A DNA stretch of 42,448 nucleotides from positions 1 to 42,448 of the forward strand of contig JACSRE010000251.1 of assembly GCA_014879945.1 (NCBI GenBank), written 5' to 3'. Within the stretch, counting starts at the first letter, position 1; each line of letters opens with the position of its first letter. The notes beneath the pieces are model-generated. The model had not been told where the DNA came from. It worked only from the letters and a program-made list of their open reading frames with translations, and did no database searches. The translations under genes and the position numbers were made by a program. Shown here in pieces: positions 17,676-28,070 of this stretch. This stretch comes from Myxococcus sp. Its GTDB lineage: Bacteria > Myxococcota > Myxococcia > Myxococcales > Myxococcaceae.

Positions 17676-19897
17676 GCGTAGCGCTTCTTCATCAGGAACA
17701 CGATCGCGTCACGGGCGCTCGCCTCGGTGTGGCCGTACTTCGTCGTCATCTGCTCGAGCGTCTGGCGCACCTGCTGCTGCTCCTTGGCCGACAGCGTGTT
17801 CCGCTCGTCACCCAGGTACTTGAGCGTGTTCTCAGCGTTGATGCGCAGCGTGCGCTTGCGCTCGTCGTAGAAATGATCGGACAGGCGCTTGAACAGATCA
17901 GGGAAGATGCGCCGGTACTCGACGTTGCCCTCGGGGTTGTCGATGCGCCAGGCGCCCACGTTGGCGATGAGGCCCTTGCGGAACTCCTTGGGGTCGTCGC
18001 CCCTGGGCATCACGAAGCCCTCGAACTCCGAGAGGCGCCCTTCGTCGGGCTTCTCGGGCTGGCCGGTGTGTCTGTTGGTGACGCGCTCGCCCTTCACCCA
18101 GGCGCTCACCGTCTGCACGTAGCGCTCGAAGAGCTCTTCGTACTGCCCCTCGGACACCAGGCCCATCGACTCGCGCACCTCGCGATCGGTCCAGTCGAGG
18201 TACTGCTCCTCCACCACCCGCACGAACTCGGCGTGATCGTGGTACCCGTCGACGATCTCCTGCTGGAGGAACTCGTACACGCTCTTGTCGCGCACGAGGT
18301 TGGCGAGCTCCTTGATCACCGCGAGCGGGTGCAGGCTGTCGTGATCGGTGGACTGCGCGGCGTTGAAGAGCGCCGTCTTCACCTCGCGCGCCGAGGCGCC
18401 GCTGCGGCCCTCGTAGTTCGGCCACGCGTCGGACTCTTCGTAGAGCGCGGGCAGCAGCTTCTTGAGCTCTTTCTGCTGCTGCAGGGTGAGGCGCTCGGGG
18501 CCCTCGCCGTCTTGAAAGAGCCGGAGCTTCTCGACCGGCGTGAGGCGCTCGACCAGGCCGCGGGCCTCGGGCGGGTAGCGATCGGGCAGCGGCTTCTTCA
18601 GGCGCGTCAGCGTGGCCCACATGGCGGCCACCGCGGTGGCGTGCGGGGCCACGTGGCGCCCCACGGTGCGGGCGTTGACCTGCGCGTCGTAGATCTCGCG
18701 CTCCACCCTCCAGCGGCGCAGGTACGGCACGCGCACCAGCTCGATGCGGCCCTTGAAGCTGGCGAAGTCGGGCAGCTCCTTGAACGCGGCCAGGTGCTTC
18801 TCGTTCGACGAGGCGATCAGCACCTCGTCGAGCTGCAGCACGAAGTGCTCGAGCGGCACCTCGCTGGTCTCGCAGAAGCCCAGCAGGTACTTGAACGCCT
18901 CGAGCGGGCGCTTGAGCAGATCGACGTACTCCATGAGGCCGCGGTTGGCGTTCACCAGCGCGCCGTGCGGCTCGTAGAGGATGGTGCTGTGCAGCGCGGG
19001 CGGCAGGTTGCCCTGGGTCCGATCGGCGGTGACCTGGTGGTAGGCCGCGTCGACGCTCATCTGCGGCTCGACCGACGCGATGCCCGCCAGGTACCGGCGC
19101 GAGTAGTAGAAGCGCTCGACCTGCACGTGGCGCAGCACCTTGAGGTAGTCGCCGCCATACGAGGCCAGCAGCGCGTCGAAGATCTTCTTCGACTGGTGCG
19201 ACAGCTGGCCCTCGAGCAGCACCGCCGGCACGATCGCGTCGGCCTTCGAGCCCAGCGCGCTCATGATCAGCTTCTTGCGCTCCTTGAGCGGGATCAGCAG
19301 CAGCGGGTGCTCGCGCAGCGGGTTGGTCAGCCGCACCTCGACGTCTTCGGCGTCCAGGTGCGCGAAGCTCAGCAGCTCGCCGCCGCTGCCCGCCCCTTTC
19401 TCTCCGCCGAAGCCGATGGCGCCCTTGACCAGCTTCTCGCTGGGGAAGATCCAGTTGAACGTGTACTGCGCGCCCTGCGGCGTCTGCGAGTACAGCTCGA
19501 GGCCGCGCTTGAGCGACTCGACCAGCGACGACTTCGCCGAGCCGTTGGGCCCGTGCAGGAGGATCAGCTTGTTGATCTGCGCGGCCCGCACGAAGTTACC
19601 CAGCAGCCGGTAGATGGCGTTCTGCACCTCTTCCTGGCCGGCCACCCGCACGTCGGGCTCTTCAGGCGTGGGGTCGAAGACCTTGAACCGGCGAATGCGG
19701 CCGGTCGGGTGCGGCACCAGCTCGTGCCCGAAGTGATCGATCGCGTCGACCAGGTACTGCGCCGAGTTGCGCAGCTGCTGGGTCGGCGCGGTCAGGAAGA
19801 GCTGCGTGTACTCCTCGAACGAGAGGAGCGAGCGGTTCTTGACGAAGTCGCTGGTGACGGCGGTACCGATGTCCTGGATCTGGCGGCGGGCGTCCAC
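17672..19897 (-). CDS. prkA: PrkA-family serine protein kinase / AAA+ protein
   Basis: The product is 741 residues from GTG 19897; no clear ribosome-binding site is seen. The N-terminal AAA+ part carries a P-loop LLHGPNGSAKSSL (residues 113-125; Ala 121 replaces the usual last Gly), then FNWIFPSEKLVKGAIGFGGEKG. PrkA-typical blocks follow: RFYYSRRYL, EYVDLLKRPLEAFKYLL, and a C-terminal region with ELANLVRDKSVYEFLQQE and the DYH-like tail. This matches the PrkA/YeaG family, longer than the roughly 640 residues of E. coli YeaG. PrkA acts in stress, stationary phase and sporulation, described both as a serine kinase and as an AAA+ protease. The usual partners yeaH and spoVR are absent here; instead speH overlaps its end. 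Confidence 0.93.
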   Translation of the reverse strand: MDARRQIQDIGTAVTSDFVKNRSLLSFEEYTQLFLTAPTQQLRNSAQYLVDAIDHFGHELVPHPTGRIRRFKVFDPTPEEPDVRVAGQEEVQNAIYRLLGNFVRAAQINKLILLHGPNGSAKSSLVESLKRGLELYSQTPQGAQYTFNWIFPSEKLVKGAIGFGGEKGAGSGGELLSFAHLDAEDVEVRLTNPLREHPLLLIPLKERKKLIMSALGSKADAIVPAVLLEGQLSHQSKKIFDALLASYGGDYLKVLRHVQVERFYYSRRYLAGIASVEPQMSVDAAYHQVTADRTQGNLPPALHSTILYEPHGALVNANRGLMEYVDLLKRPLEAFKYLLGFCETSEVPLEHFVLQLDEVLIASSNEKHLAAFKELPDFASFKGRIELVRVPYLRRWRVEREIYDAQVNARTVGRHVAPHATAVAAMWATLTRLKKPLPDRYPPEARGLVERLTPVEKLRLFQDGEGPERLTLQQQKELKKLLPALYEESDAWPNYEGRSGASAREVKTALFNAAQSTDHDSLHPLAVIKELANLVRDKSVYEFLQQEIVDGYHDHAEFVRVVEEQYLDWTDREVRESMGLVSEGQYEELFERYVQTVSAWVKGERVTNRHTGQPEKPDEGRLSEFEGFVMPRGDDPKEFRKGLIANVGAWRIDNPEGNVEYRRIFPDLFKRLSDHFYDERKRTLRINAENTLKYLGDERNTLSAKEQQQVRQTLEQMTTKYGHTEASARDAIVFLMKKRYA

Positions 19898-19940
19898 CGC
19901 CGAAGCGTACTGGCTTGAGGGTGAAGCACAACTCCCCGAG

Positions 19941-21434
19941 TCAGCGGCGGGCGCGGCGGCGGAGCGCCAGCAGCAGGCCGAGCGCCGCGACGCACGACGC
20001 GGGGTCGACGGCGTTGCAGCTGCACCCGTCGCGGATCTTGGTGGTCTCGCAGCTGATGCACTCGGGCACGCCGCCGTCTCGGGGCGACACCGGGCCCGCG
20101 TCAGGCTCGTCGATGCCCGCGTCGAGCTCGATCAGCCCTGCGTCGAGCTCGATCACGCCTGCGTCGAGCTCCACGCCGGCGTCTTCCACCGCCACGCCCC
20201 CGTCGTCGTCGGGCACATAGACGCCGCCGTCTGGCCACACCACGCCGGCGTCGAGATCGCACGGGTCGGCGATGGGCGTCTGCACGGGGCAGCCGGGCCC
20301 CGTGATGTTGGAGCGCATGGCGCCGCGGCCATCGGTGGCGGTGGTGAACCACTGCGACCACCGCTGGCGGTAGCGCTCGACCTTCGCCAGCATCGCGGCG
20401 GGCACCTGGGTCTGCCCCGGCGCGAGCACCACCACGAAGGCCACCCGCCAGCAGCGCGGCGCGTGCGGGTACGCGGGCGACCGTCGCCCCATCGCGCGAA
20501 CGATCTCATCAGCGGTGATGTCGTGCCGGGTCAGCCCCGAGCGCGTGGAGCCCGGCGACCCCTTGCCCATGGCGATCACGTCTTGCCCCTTGCCCATGTT
20601 GCCCGGGTCCTCGAGCACCATCATGGGCGAGACCTCACAGGCGCCGCGCAGGCCCATCAGGTACTGATCGATGTGGCTGTACTTGCGATCGCACCCCTCG
20701 AAGCGAAACGAGCCGTTGCCGAGGTCGGTGATGCACTCGCCGTACATGACGGAGCGGGAGTCGGCGAGGTGGCTGTAGTGCTGGTTCGGAGCCCCCGCCT
20801 GTCCGTTCTCCATGTTGTCGCCGCCGAACCCACGAATGAAGTGCTGGCGCCCGCGGCCATCGGCCTGATCGAACTCCACGCCGTTGAGCCAGTGGTGGCC
20901 GTACTCGTGGCCGAGCATCTCGATGCCGCTGAGGCTCTGCACGCCTGGAATCGCGATGCCCAGCGACGGCGCCCACGGGGAGTCGGGGTTCGAAGGCAGC
21001 GCCTCGGGGCCCTGGGGCCCGATGGGAAACAGCGAGGCCGTGCGGCCCAGGGTGCCCATGAAGGCGCACTGCGAGAGCTTCTGGGAGTTGTAGGAGCTGG
21101 TGTTGAGGAACGGGCCATCGCGCCCGATGTTGCGCGCCGTCATGCGCACCGGCGGGCCCTGCCACACGTTGTCGAGGTCGGTGAGCGTCTCGGCGGTGGT
21201 GAAGGCGAAGATCCCGTCGAAGTTGTCGAGCAGCCCGCCGGCCCGCGCCGCGTTGAAGGCCGCCCGGCAGAACTGCTCCTGCTTGCTGGGGAAGATGCTC
21301 ATGTTGTTCATGCCGACGAGGCCGGTGATGGCCCCGCCAGGGTCGGCGACGATCACGATGTCGTTGTTGATGCTCACCTGCGCCTGCGCGCGGAGCCCCA
21401 CGACCAGCGCCACCACCATGAACGAACGGACCAT
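19941..21434 (-). CDS. Secreted zincin-like protein with MYXO-CTERM tail
   Basis: The product is 497 residues from ATG 21434 with GAGG eight bases upstream. A signal peptide covers residues 1-19. The motif EMLGHEYGHHWLNGVEF holds HEXXH (176-180), pointing to a zinc metalloprotease fold, although I cannot name the family. Around residues 395-465 the protein turns into a linker rich in Asp-Ala-Gly (ELDAGVIELDAGLIELDAG). It ends with two Cys pairs, a hydrophobic segment and RRRARR. This is the MYXO-CTERM sorting pattern: a Cys-containing motif, a transmembrane stretch and a basic cluster, found on surface-anchored myxobacterial proteins. It is divergent from the Cys-rich lipoprotein gene, which shares a 174-base promoter region with it. 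Confidence 0.85.
   Translation of the reverse strand: MVRSFMVVALVVGLRAQAQVSINNDIVIVADPGGAITGLVGMNNMSIFPSKQEQFCRAAFNAARAGGLLDNFDGIFAFTTAETLTDLDNVWQGPPVRMTARNIGRDGPFLNTSSYNSQKLSQCAFMGTLGRTASLFPIGPQGPEALPSNPDSPWAPSLGIAIPGVQSLSGIEMLGHEYGHHWLNGVEFDQADGRGRQHFIRGFGGDNMENGQAGAPNQHYSHLADSRSVMYGECITDLGNGSFRFEGCDRKYSHIDQYLMGLRGACEVSPMMVLEDPGNMGKGQDVIAMGKGSPGSTRSGLTRHDITADEIVRAMGRRSPAYPHAPRCWRVAFVVVLAPGQTQVPAAMLAKVERYRQRWSQWFTTATDGRGAMRSNITGPGCPVQTPIADPCDLDAGVVWPDGGVYVPDDDGGVAVEDAGVELDAGVIELDAGLIELDAGIDEPDAGPVSPRDGGVPECISCETTKIRDGCSCNAVDPASCVAALGLLLALRRRARR
20119..20178 (-). repeat. 21-base tandem repeat in the Asp/Ala/Gly linker
   Basis: Near-identical units start at 20119, 20140 and 20161 and encode the ELDAG[VLI]I linker repeat of the MYXO-CTERM protein. 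The length is a multiple of three, so copy changes stay in frame. Confidence 0.75.
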
Positions 21435-21608
21435 TGAGACCTCACGCCCGCGAAAACCTCACGCCTCGACGGGTTCGAGGGCCTAAACCACAGGGTGAGA
21501 CGCGGGCGCAACGCGCGCCTGTCTCTTCAGGTGCACAGGCCAGCGCGCCTCGGTTTTCGGGTGATGCCGCTGGTTTGGAGCGAGACAGCTGTGGCACGGT
21601 GCCCCGCG
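21435..21608. promoter_or_regulatory. Divergent intergenic region, MYXO-CTERM protein / Cys-rich lipoprotein
   Basis: These 174 bases must hold promoters for both genes. I find no clear -35/-10 pair and no sigma54 site. TGGCACGGTGCC occurs about 20 bases before the lipoprotein start but lacks the GC element at the right distance. Confidence 0.4.
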
Positions 21609-24356
21609 ATGCGTCGCCTGTTCCTGCTCAGCGTCGGGGTCTGGCTGACCGCCTGCCCCGCCATCAACTCCACCCCATGCGCCTCCGACACCGAGTGCGC
21701 GGTCGATCAGCGTTGTCGGCGCGGCGCGTGCGGGCCGATCTGCCTCAACGACGGCGAGTGTGGCGACGGCCAGGTGTGCGCGGCCGGGCGCTGCGAGCTG
21801 CGCCCCGAGTGCGCGCAGGCCACCGACTGCGCCTCGGGGTTCACCTGCGCCGAGGGCCGCTGCCGCTGCGAGAACGACGGCGCCTGCGCCGCGAACCAGA
21901 CCTGCACCAACGGCGTCTGCAAGGCGCGCACGCGCTGCCGCCTCGACGCGGACTGCGCCAGCGGCACCCGGTGCGAGGTGACGCAGGGGCTCTGCGTGCC
22001 CAGCTGCCGCCTGCCGACGGACTGCGCGCCGAACCTCGACCCCCAGGTCTCGACGGTGCTCTACGCCTGCCTCGCCGGCACCTGCGCCCGCCGCTGCACG
22101 ACGGATCTCACCTGCGCGGCCGAGGGCGTGGTCTGCAAAGACAGCCTCTGCGTCGCCTCGGACTGCAAGACGAAGGCGGACTGCCCCGAGGGCCAATACT
22201 GCTCCAGCAGCACCTTCGGCCGCTGCCTGGCGTTTCAGCCCTGCACGTCGTCTTCGACCTGCGACGACAACTTCCGCTGCGAGAAGTTCGGCCAGAACGA
22301 GTGCCCGCCGGGCTTCGACTGCGCGCTCTCGATCTGCCGCGAGCTCCCCAGGTGCTTCATCGACTCCGACTGCGTCAGCGGCGTGCCGGGCACCATGCAG
22401 GCGCGCCCCAACGGCTTCTGTGATCGGGGCCACTGCCAGGCGACCGATCGCTGCCTCACCACCACCAGCTGCACCCAGGGGCGCGTCTGCATCGGAGGCC
22501 TCTGCGTGCCGCCCGTCTGTCGCGGCCACGCCGAGTGCGGCGCCGCCAAGGCCTGCGTCGACGGCGCGTGCCAGGAGGCGCCTGGGCCTACCAACATCGC
22601 GCGGCTCGGCCTGCACCCCGCCGAGGCCCTGGTCGAGGTCGGCGACACGCTCCAACTGAAGCTGACGGCCTACCGCCTCGATCAGAGCTCCTACCCGTAC
22701 GGCGCCGGGACCTTCACCGTGCTCGACGAGCAGGGCATGCCCAGCGGGGCGGCGACGGTGTCGAGCACCGGGCTGCTGACGGCCGTGGCCCCCGGCCTGG
22801 TGACCATTCGCGCCGAGATCATGATGTCGTTCGCGAGCCCCACCGAGTCGCGCGTGCGCATCTACCCGCAGGTCTCCATGGGTCGCCGCGTGTTGGTGGT
22901 CGACGCGGCGCGGCGCAGGCCGATCGTCGGGGCCGTGGTGTGGGGGTGCCTGACGGCCGGCTGCGCGATGCCGACCGAGGCCGTCACCGACGCGGCGGGC
23001 CTGGCCGAGTTCCCCACGCTGGGAGCGGGCCCCGCCACCTTCACCGTCGTCAGCCCCGCGACGCGCGCCGACATGAGGCCGACCCACGAGCGGGTCTCGA
23101 TCGTCTCGACGGCCGCGACCGATCTCTACGTGCCCTTGCGTGACAACCCGGTGCGGGCCAACACCGGCTTCAACGGCGCGGTGGGGTTTCAGCAGGTGCG
23201 GGCGAGCGGCACCTACTGGCTCGGGCTGATCGCGACCGCGATCGGAGATCTGCCCGGCGGGCGGCTGTCGTCGATCCTGGGCGATCCGATCTCGACCGAG
23301 ATCCCCGGCATCAACCAGCGCGTCCCCATCCCCGGCGCCTTCGTCGTCTACACCTCCCCTGCCCTCAACATCCCCAGCGAGGTGAAGCCGCGCTCCCTGG
23401 GCTTCGGGCAGGCGGGCGACCGGCCGGCGGTGGCCTTCGCCACGCGAGGAAACCTCGACGAGCTGGGCACGCTGCGCTCGGTCGATCTGCTCAGCTACAT
23501 CGGCTCGGCCGACTTCACGCTGCTGCAGTCGGTCGACCTGTCGTCGCGGCTCGACGTGCCAGACACCGCCGACGTCAACGGCAACGGGCTGTGCACGAAC
23601 CCACAGAAGTGCCCCATGGGCAGCGAAGACGTGCCCGACTGGGCGGGCTTCGCCAGGCTCTCGATGAGCCCGAACCGCCAGCTGAACCGCCGCACCGAGG
23701 TGGTGCTCCCCCGGGTGCCGTCGACGCTCGACACCGTGGTGGTGGCGGGCATCGAAGAAGACGCCTTCCGCGGGGCGCTCCCGACCGGCTTCGCCTCGAA
23801 GGCCGCCGGCGCGCCGGGCAACGACGGGACGCGGCCGGTCGACCCGGTGATGCTCCGCACCGGAGTGCCCTTCGCGAGCGTCGAGTCGTCGACGCCGGGC
23901 ATCTGGTCGATCGCGCTGTCGACCCGCAGCAGCGCCGAGAGCGCGCGCGTCTTTCACGCCGCCGACGCCTTGCCGGTCAAAGTGGCCGTTCAGCCCTTCC
24001 TGCCGCTGCCCGGCCCGGGCACGCTCTCGCCGCTGACCCGCACCTGGACGGCGAAGCAGCCCGAGTGGGCCTCGCTCTACTCCACCGGCGCGGAGGTCGG
24101 CCGGCTGGCCATCACCGGCGCTCAGGTACGGCACACCGTCTATTTCCCCATCTCATTGGGCCAGACGACGGTCGAGGTGCCGCGGGCGCCCAACGGGCCG
24201 GGCTCCGACCCCGCGATCGAGCCCAGCGCGGCGCTCGAGGTGGCCGGCGTCGACCTGTCGAGCACGTCGTCGTGGGACGAGGTGGTCAGCTTCCCCGGCG
24301 TGAACCTCTCGTCGTGGAACAGCGTCATCGACGGCTATTCGAGGGTCGACAGGTGA
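21609..24356 (+). CDS. Large Cys-rich lipoprotein with Ig-like and carboxypeptidase-regulatory-like domains
   Basis: The product is 915 residues. The start at ATG 21609 is chosen because the lipobox follows directly (LTAC, Cys 16), although no strong ribosome-binding site precedes it. Residues ~20-325 consist of about ten short Cys-rich modules of the C-x-[ST]-x2-C-x4-C pattern (such as CASDTECAVDQRC and CLNDGECGDGQVC), probably each held by disulfides. A bacterial Ig-like (BIG2-type) domain follows (LGLHPAEALVEVGDTLQLKL; SSTGLLTAVAPGLVTIRAE). Next comes a carboxypeptidase-regulatory-like beta-sandwich (PIVGAVVWGCLT; VTDAAGLAEFPTLG). The remaining ~400 residues are beta-rich without a known motif. 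It should be an outer-membrane surface protein; such Cys-repeat lipoproteins are common in myxobacteria and have no assigned role. Confidence 0.85.
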   Translation: MRRLFLLSVGVWLTACPAINSTPCASDTECAVDQRCRRGACGPICLNDGECGDGQVCAAGRCELRPECAQATDCASGFTCAEGRCRCENDGACAANQTCTNGVCKARTRCRLDADCASGTRCEVTQGLCVPSCRLPTDCAPNLDPQVSTVLYACLAGTCARRCTTDLTCAAEGVVCKDSLCVASDCKTKADCPEGQYCSSSTFGRCLAFQPCTSSSTCDDNFRCEKFGQNECPPGFDCALSICRELPRCFIDSDCVSGVPGTMQARPNGFCDRGHCQATDRCLTTTSCTQGRVCIGGLCVPPVCRGHAECGAAKACVDGACQEAPGPTNIARLGLHPAEALVEVGDTLQLKLTAYRLDQSSYPYGAGTFTVLDEQGMPSGAATVSSTGLLTAVAPGLVTIRAEIMMSFASPTESRVRIYPQVSMGRRVLVVDAARRRPIVGAVVWGCLTAGCAMPTEAVTDAAGLAEFPTLGAGPATFTVVSPATRADMRPTHERVSIVSTAATDLYVPLRDNPVRANTGFNGAVGFQQVRASGTYWLGLIATAIGDLPGGRLSSILGDPISTEIPGINQRVPIPGAFVVYTSPALNIPSEVKPRSLGFGQAGDRPAVAFATRGNLDELGTLRSVDLLSYIGSADFTLLQSVDLSSRLDVPDTADVNGNGLCTNPQKCPMGSEDVPDWAGFARLSMSPNRQLNRRTEVVLPRVPSTLDTVVVAGIEEDAFRGALPTGFASKAAGAPGNDGTRPVDPVMLRTGVPFASVESSTPGIWSIALSTRSSAESARVFHAADALPVKVAVQPFLPLPGPGTLSPLTRTWTAKQPEWASLYSTGAEVGRLAITGAQVRHTVYFPISLGQTTVEVPRAPNGPGSDPAIEPSAALEVAGVDLSSTSSWDEVVSFPGVNLSSWNSVIDGYSRVDR

Positions 24357-24380
24357 CAGCAACGCGCTAAGTTGCTCGCC

Positions 24381-25916
<1,536 letters not shown>

Positions 25917-26012
25917 AACCAGCACCGTCGCGGGGCGGGGCTAGCGATTCCGATCGCAAAGGGCTAATGGCCCGGGCCGCAGTCCCACCCAGTACCCGTC
26001 GAGGAATTCTTC

Positions 26013-27032
26013 ATGTCATTGATCGTGATCACCGTGCTGCTGGCCGTCGGCCTCATCGCCAGCATGGCCGCCAACCTGGGCTTCTTCGGCCCGAGGGCCC
26101 CCCAGAAGTCGTCCGGCGGCAACGACGCCGCGCCGCGCGCCGACCGCCGCGACGACGACGCCGCCGTGCGCGCCGGCAAGCTCGAGAGTGAGCTCGAGAA
26201 GAAGCGCAAGGAGCTCGACGAGGTCAAGAAGGCCCAGGGCGAGCTCAAAGAGGAGCTGAAGGCCGCGAAGAAGAAGCTCCACGATCAGCGCTCGAGCGAG
26301 AAGGCCGGCGACGACCTGGTGAAGGCCCGCGCCGAGGTGGAGCGCCAGGCGTCGATTCAGCTCGACGCCACCCGGCAGGAGCTCGCCAACGCCCTCGCCG
26401 AGGTGCAGCGCCTGAAGACCGAGGCCGACCTGCGCGGCAAGAAGCGCGCAGAGGCGCCCCGCCCCGCCGCCAGCGACGACAAACCCGAAGAGAAGCGCGA
26501 GGCCGCCCCGCCGGTTCAGCGGGTGATCCGCGAGCTGAGCGAGGCCGAGAAAGAGAAGATGCAGCGCCTCGAGCAGCAGTCCTCGGCGGACAAGAAGAAG
26601 GCCATCGAGCTCGCCGCCGAGCTGCGCAACGTGAAGATCCGCATCGAGCGCGAGAAGCGTGAAGCGCGGCGCGTCTACGAAGAGGGCAAGCTGGCGCGCG
26701 ACAAGTTCCGCGCGGTCGAGCTGCGCCTCAACCGCACCCTGCTCGAGAGCGATCTGCTCAAGCGCGCCATCGCCGATCTCGAGAAGAAGACCGGCACCAA
26801 GGCCGAGAAGGTGACCCTCTCGAGCGAGGAGCTCGCGCAGAGCGACGCCACCATGCGCGAGAAGCACGCCGCCGAAGACAAGGCCTCCGACGACGCCCGC
26901 GCGAAGCTCGAGGCGTCCGAGGTGGTGCTGCTCGAGGGCCAGGAGGGCGAGGCGGCCACCGCCACCGGCCCCGTGACGCCGGCGCCCGAGGCGACGGCCG
27001 AGGCGCCCGAGCCGAGCGCGCCGACGGCCTGA
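26013..27032 (+). CDS. Membrane-anchored coiled-coil protein
   Basis: The product is 339 residues with an excellent GAGGA eight bases before the ATG. Residues 1-25 (MSLIVITVLLAVGLIASMAA...) form one N-terminal membrane segment. The rest is cytoplasmic or periplasmic and almost wholly charged: a long coiled coil at ~50-135, a disordered Lys/Glu/Pro-rich linker at ~140-170, a second coiled coil at ~175-260, and a Pro/Ala/Glu-rich tail. The sequence resembles TolA-like spacers in composition only; there is no TolA C-terminal domain. It lies 96 bases after the Hsp70 gene and is closed by a strong terminator. Function is unknown; a tether or scaffold is plausible. Confidence 0.8.
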   Translation: MSLIVITVLLAVGLIASMAANLGFFGPRAPQKSSGGNDAAPRADRRDDDAAVRAGKLESELEKKRKELDEVKKAQGELKEELKAAKKKLHDQRSSEKAGDDLVKARAEVERQASIQLDATRQELANALAEVQRLKTEADLRGKKRAEAPRPAASDDKPEEKREAAPPVQRVIRELSEAEKEKMQRLEQQSSADKKKAIELAAELRNVKIRIEREKREARRVYEEGKLARDKFRAVELRLNRTLLESDLLKRAIADLEKKTGTKAEKVTLSSEELAQSDATMREKHAAEDKASDDARAKLEASEVVLLEGQEGEAATATGPVTPAPEATAEAPEPSAPTA

Positions 27033-27060
27033 GCGAAGACCCCAGCCGCTGAGTAGACCT

Positions 27061-27098
27061 GAGCCCGGAGCTCCTCTCGCAGGAGCCCGGGCTCTTTC
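27061..27098 (+). terminator. Strong intrinsic terminator after the coiled-coil gene
   Basis: A near-perfect stem (GAGCCCGG-A-GCTCCT pairing with AGGAGCCCGGGCTC, one bulged A, loop CTCGC) is followed by TTTCCTGTT. It separates two convergent genes. Confidence 0.85.
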
Positions 27099-27105
27099 CT
27101 GTTCG

Positions 27106-27609
27106 TCAGGGGGCCTCGAGCGCCTCGCGCACCTTGCGCTCGAGCTCGGCGGGCGCCACCACCCCGCTGTAGGCCGCGATCACCTGGCCGGAGCGATCGA
27201 AGAGCACCCGGGCCGGCAGCTCCCGAATCCGCCCGAAGGGCGTCCGCCCGCCGCGGAGCCGATCGTCGCCCACCAGCAGCGGGTAGCGGAGCTTGTACTC
27301 GGCGGCGAACGGCTCGAGCACGCGCCGCCCCTCGAGATCGAGCCCCACCAGCACCTGGGTGAAGCCCTTCGCCCCGAAGTCGCGCTCGAGGTTGTCGAGG
27401 CTCACCAGGTCGGCCAGGCAGGGGAAGCACCAGGTGGCGATGAAGGTGACGAGCACCACCTTGCCGGTGAGCGCGCCGCGATCGAAGCGCACCGGGCCCA
27501 CCACGTCTTGTGGGAGCGTGCCGATGAAGACGTCACGGTGCGGCAGCCCCGAGGCCGGGGAGTGCGCGCACCCGCCCAGCAACAGCACCGCCAGCCAGAG
27601 GCGCCTCAC
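27106..27609 (-). CDS. Thioredoxin-like (TlpA/ResA-type) lipoprotein
   Basis: The product is 167 residues. The GTG start at 27609 overlaps the stop of the fur gene, and GGAG precedes it. A lipobox ends at Cys 14 (VLLLGGC), so the protein sits on a membrane facing the periplasm. The redox site ATWCFPCLADL gives CFPC (C61, C64) in the usual place for TlpA/ResA/AhpC-TSA-like proteins. The following pattern (LDNLERDFGAKGFTQVLVG; ELPARVLFDRSGQV) is family-typical, with the cis-Pro in LPAR. Such proteins reduce disulfides, for example during cytochrome c maturation. Coupling to a Fur regulator suggests metal or oxidative-stress control, which is inference. Confidence 0.88.
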   Translation of the reverse strand: MRRLWLAVLLLGGCAHSPASGLPHRDVFIGTLPQDVVGPVRFDRGALTGKVVLVTFIATWCFPCLADLVSLDNLERDFGAKGFTQVLVGLDLEGRRVLEPFAAEYKLRYPLLVGDDRLRGGRTPFGRIRELPARVLFDRSGQVIAAYSGVVAPAELERKVREALEAP

Positions 27610-28070
27610 ACCCGCTCCGCGTCGACCACCTTCTGGCAGGCGCGGCACAGGCCGTAGAGCTCCATCTTGTGCGAGGTGACGCGGAAGCCGTGCTTGCGCG
27701 CCACCGCGTCTTGCATCTGCTCGATGCGATCGTTCTCGAACTCGATGATGGTGCCGCAGCGGGTGCAGATCAGGTGATCGTGGTGCTCGCGCCCCACCGT
27801 CGGCTCGTAGCGCGTCTGCCCGTCGCCGAAGTTCTGGGCGTTCGCCAGGCCGCTCTCGGCCAGCAGCTTCATGGTCCGGTACACCGTCGCCACCGAGACC
27901 CGCGGGTCGTGCTCCCGCACCTTCGCCCAGAGCTGCTCGACCGAGAAGTGGCCGTCGAGCTGGAAGAAGGTCTCGAGGATCAGGTGGCGCTGCCGCGTCG
28001 CCTTGAGCCGCCGCTCGTCCATGAAGCGCGCGATGATCGCCTCACGGGCCGCACGATCGGGCATCGTCAT
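27606..28070 (-). CDS. Fur-family metalloregulator
   Basis: The product is 154 residues from ATG 28070, which overlaps the upstream gene's stop (ATGA). The winged-helix domain covers residues ~10-90, with recognition-helix pattern DPRVSVATVYRTMKLLAESGL. The metal region is HHDHLICTRCG (H96, H97, H99, C102, C105), with H134 and a second pair CRACQ (C142, C145). The two CxxC pairs form the structural zinc site, and the histidines and E110 fit a regulatory metal site. It could be Fur, PerR or Zur; sequence alone does not decide. It is the middle gene of a three-gene coupled operon. Confidence 0.92.
   Translation of the reverse strand: MTMPDRAAREAIIARFMDERRLKATRQRHLILETFFQLDGHFSVEQLWAKVREHDPRVSVATVYRTMKLLAESGLANAQNFGDGQTRYEPTVGREHHDHLICTRCGTIIEFENDRIEQMQDAVARKHGFRVTSHKMELYGLCRACQKVVDAERV

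Noticed and set aside
21580-21608. TGGCAC-containing sequence as a sigma54 promoter
   Set aside because: It has no TTGC element at the required distance.
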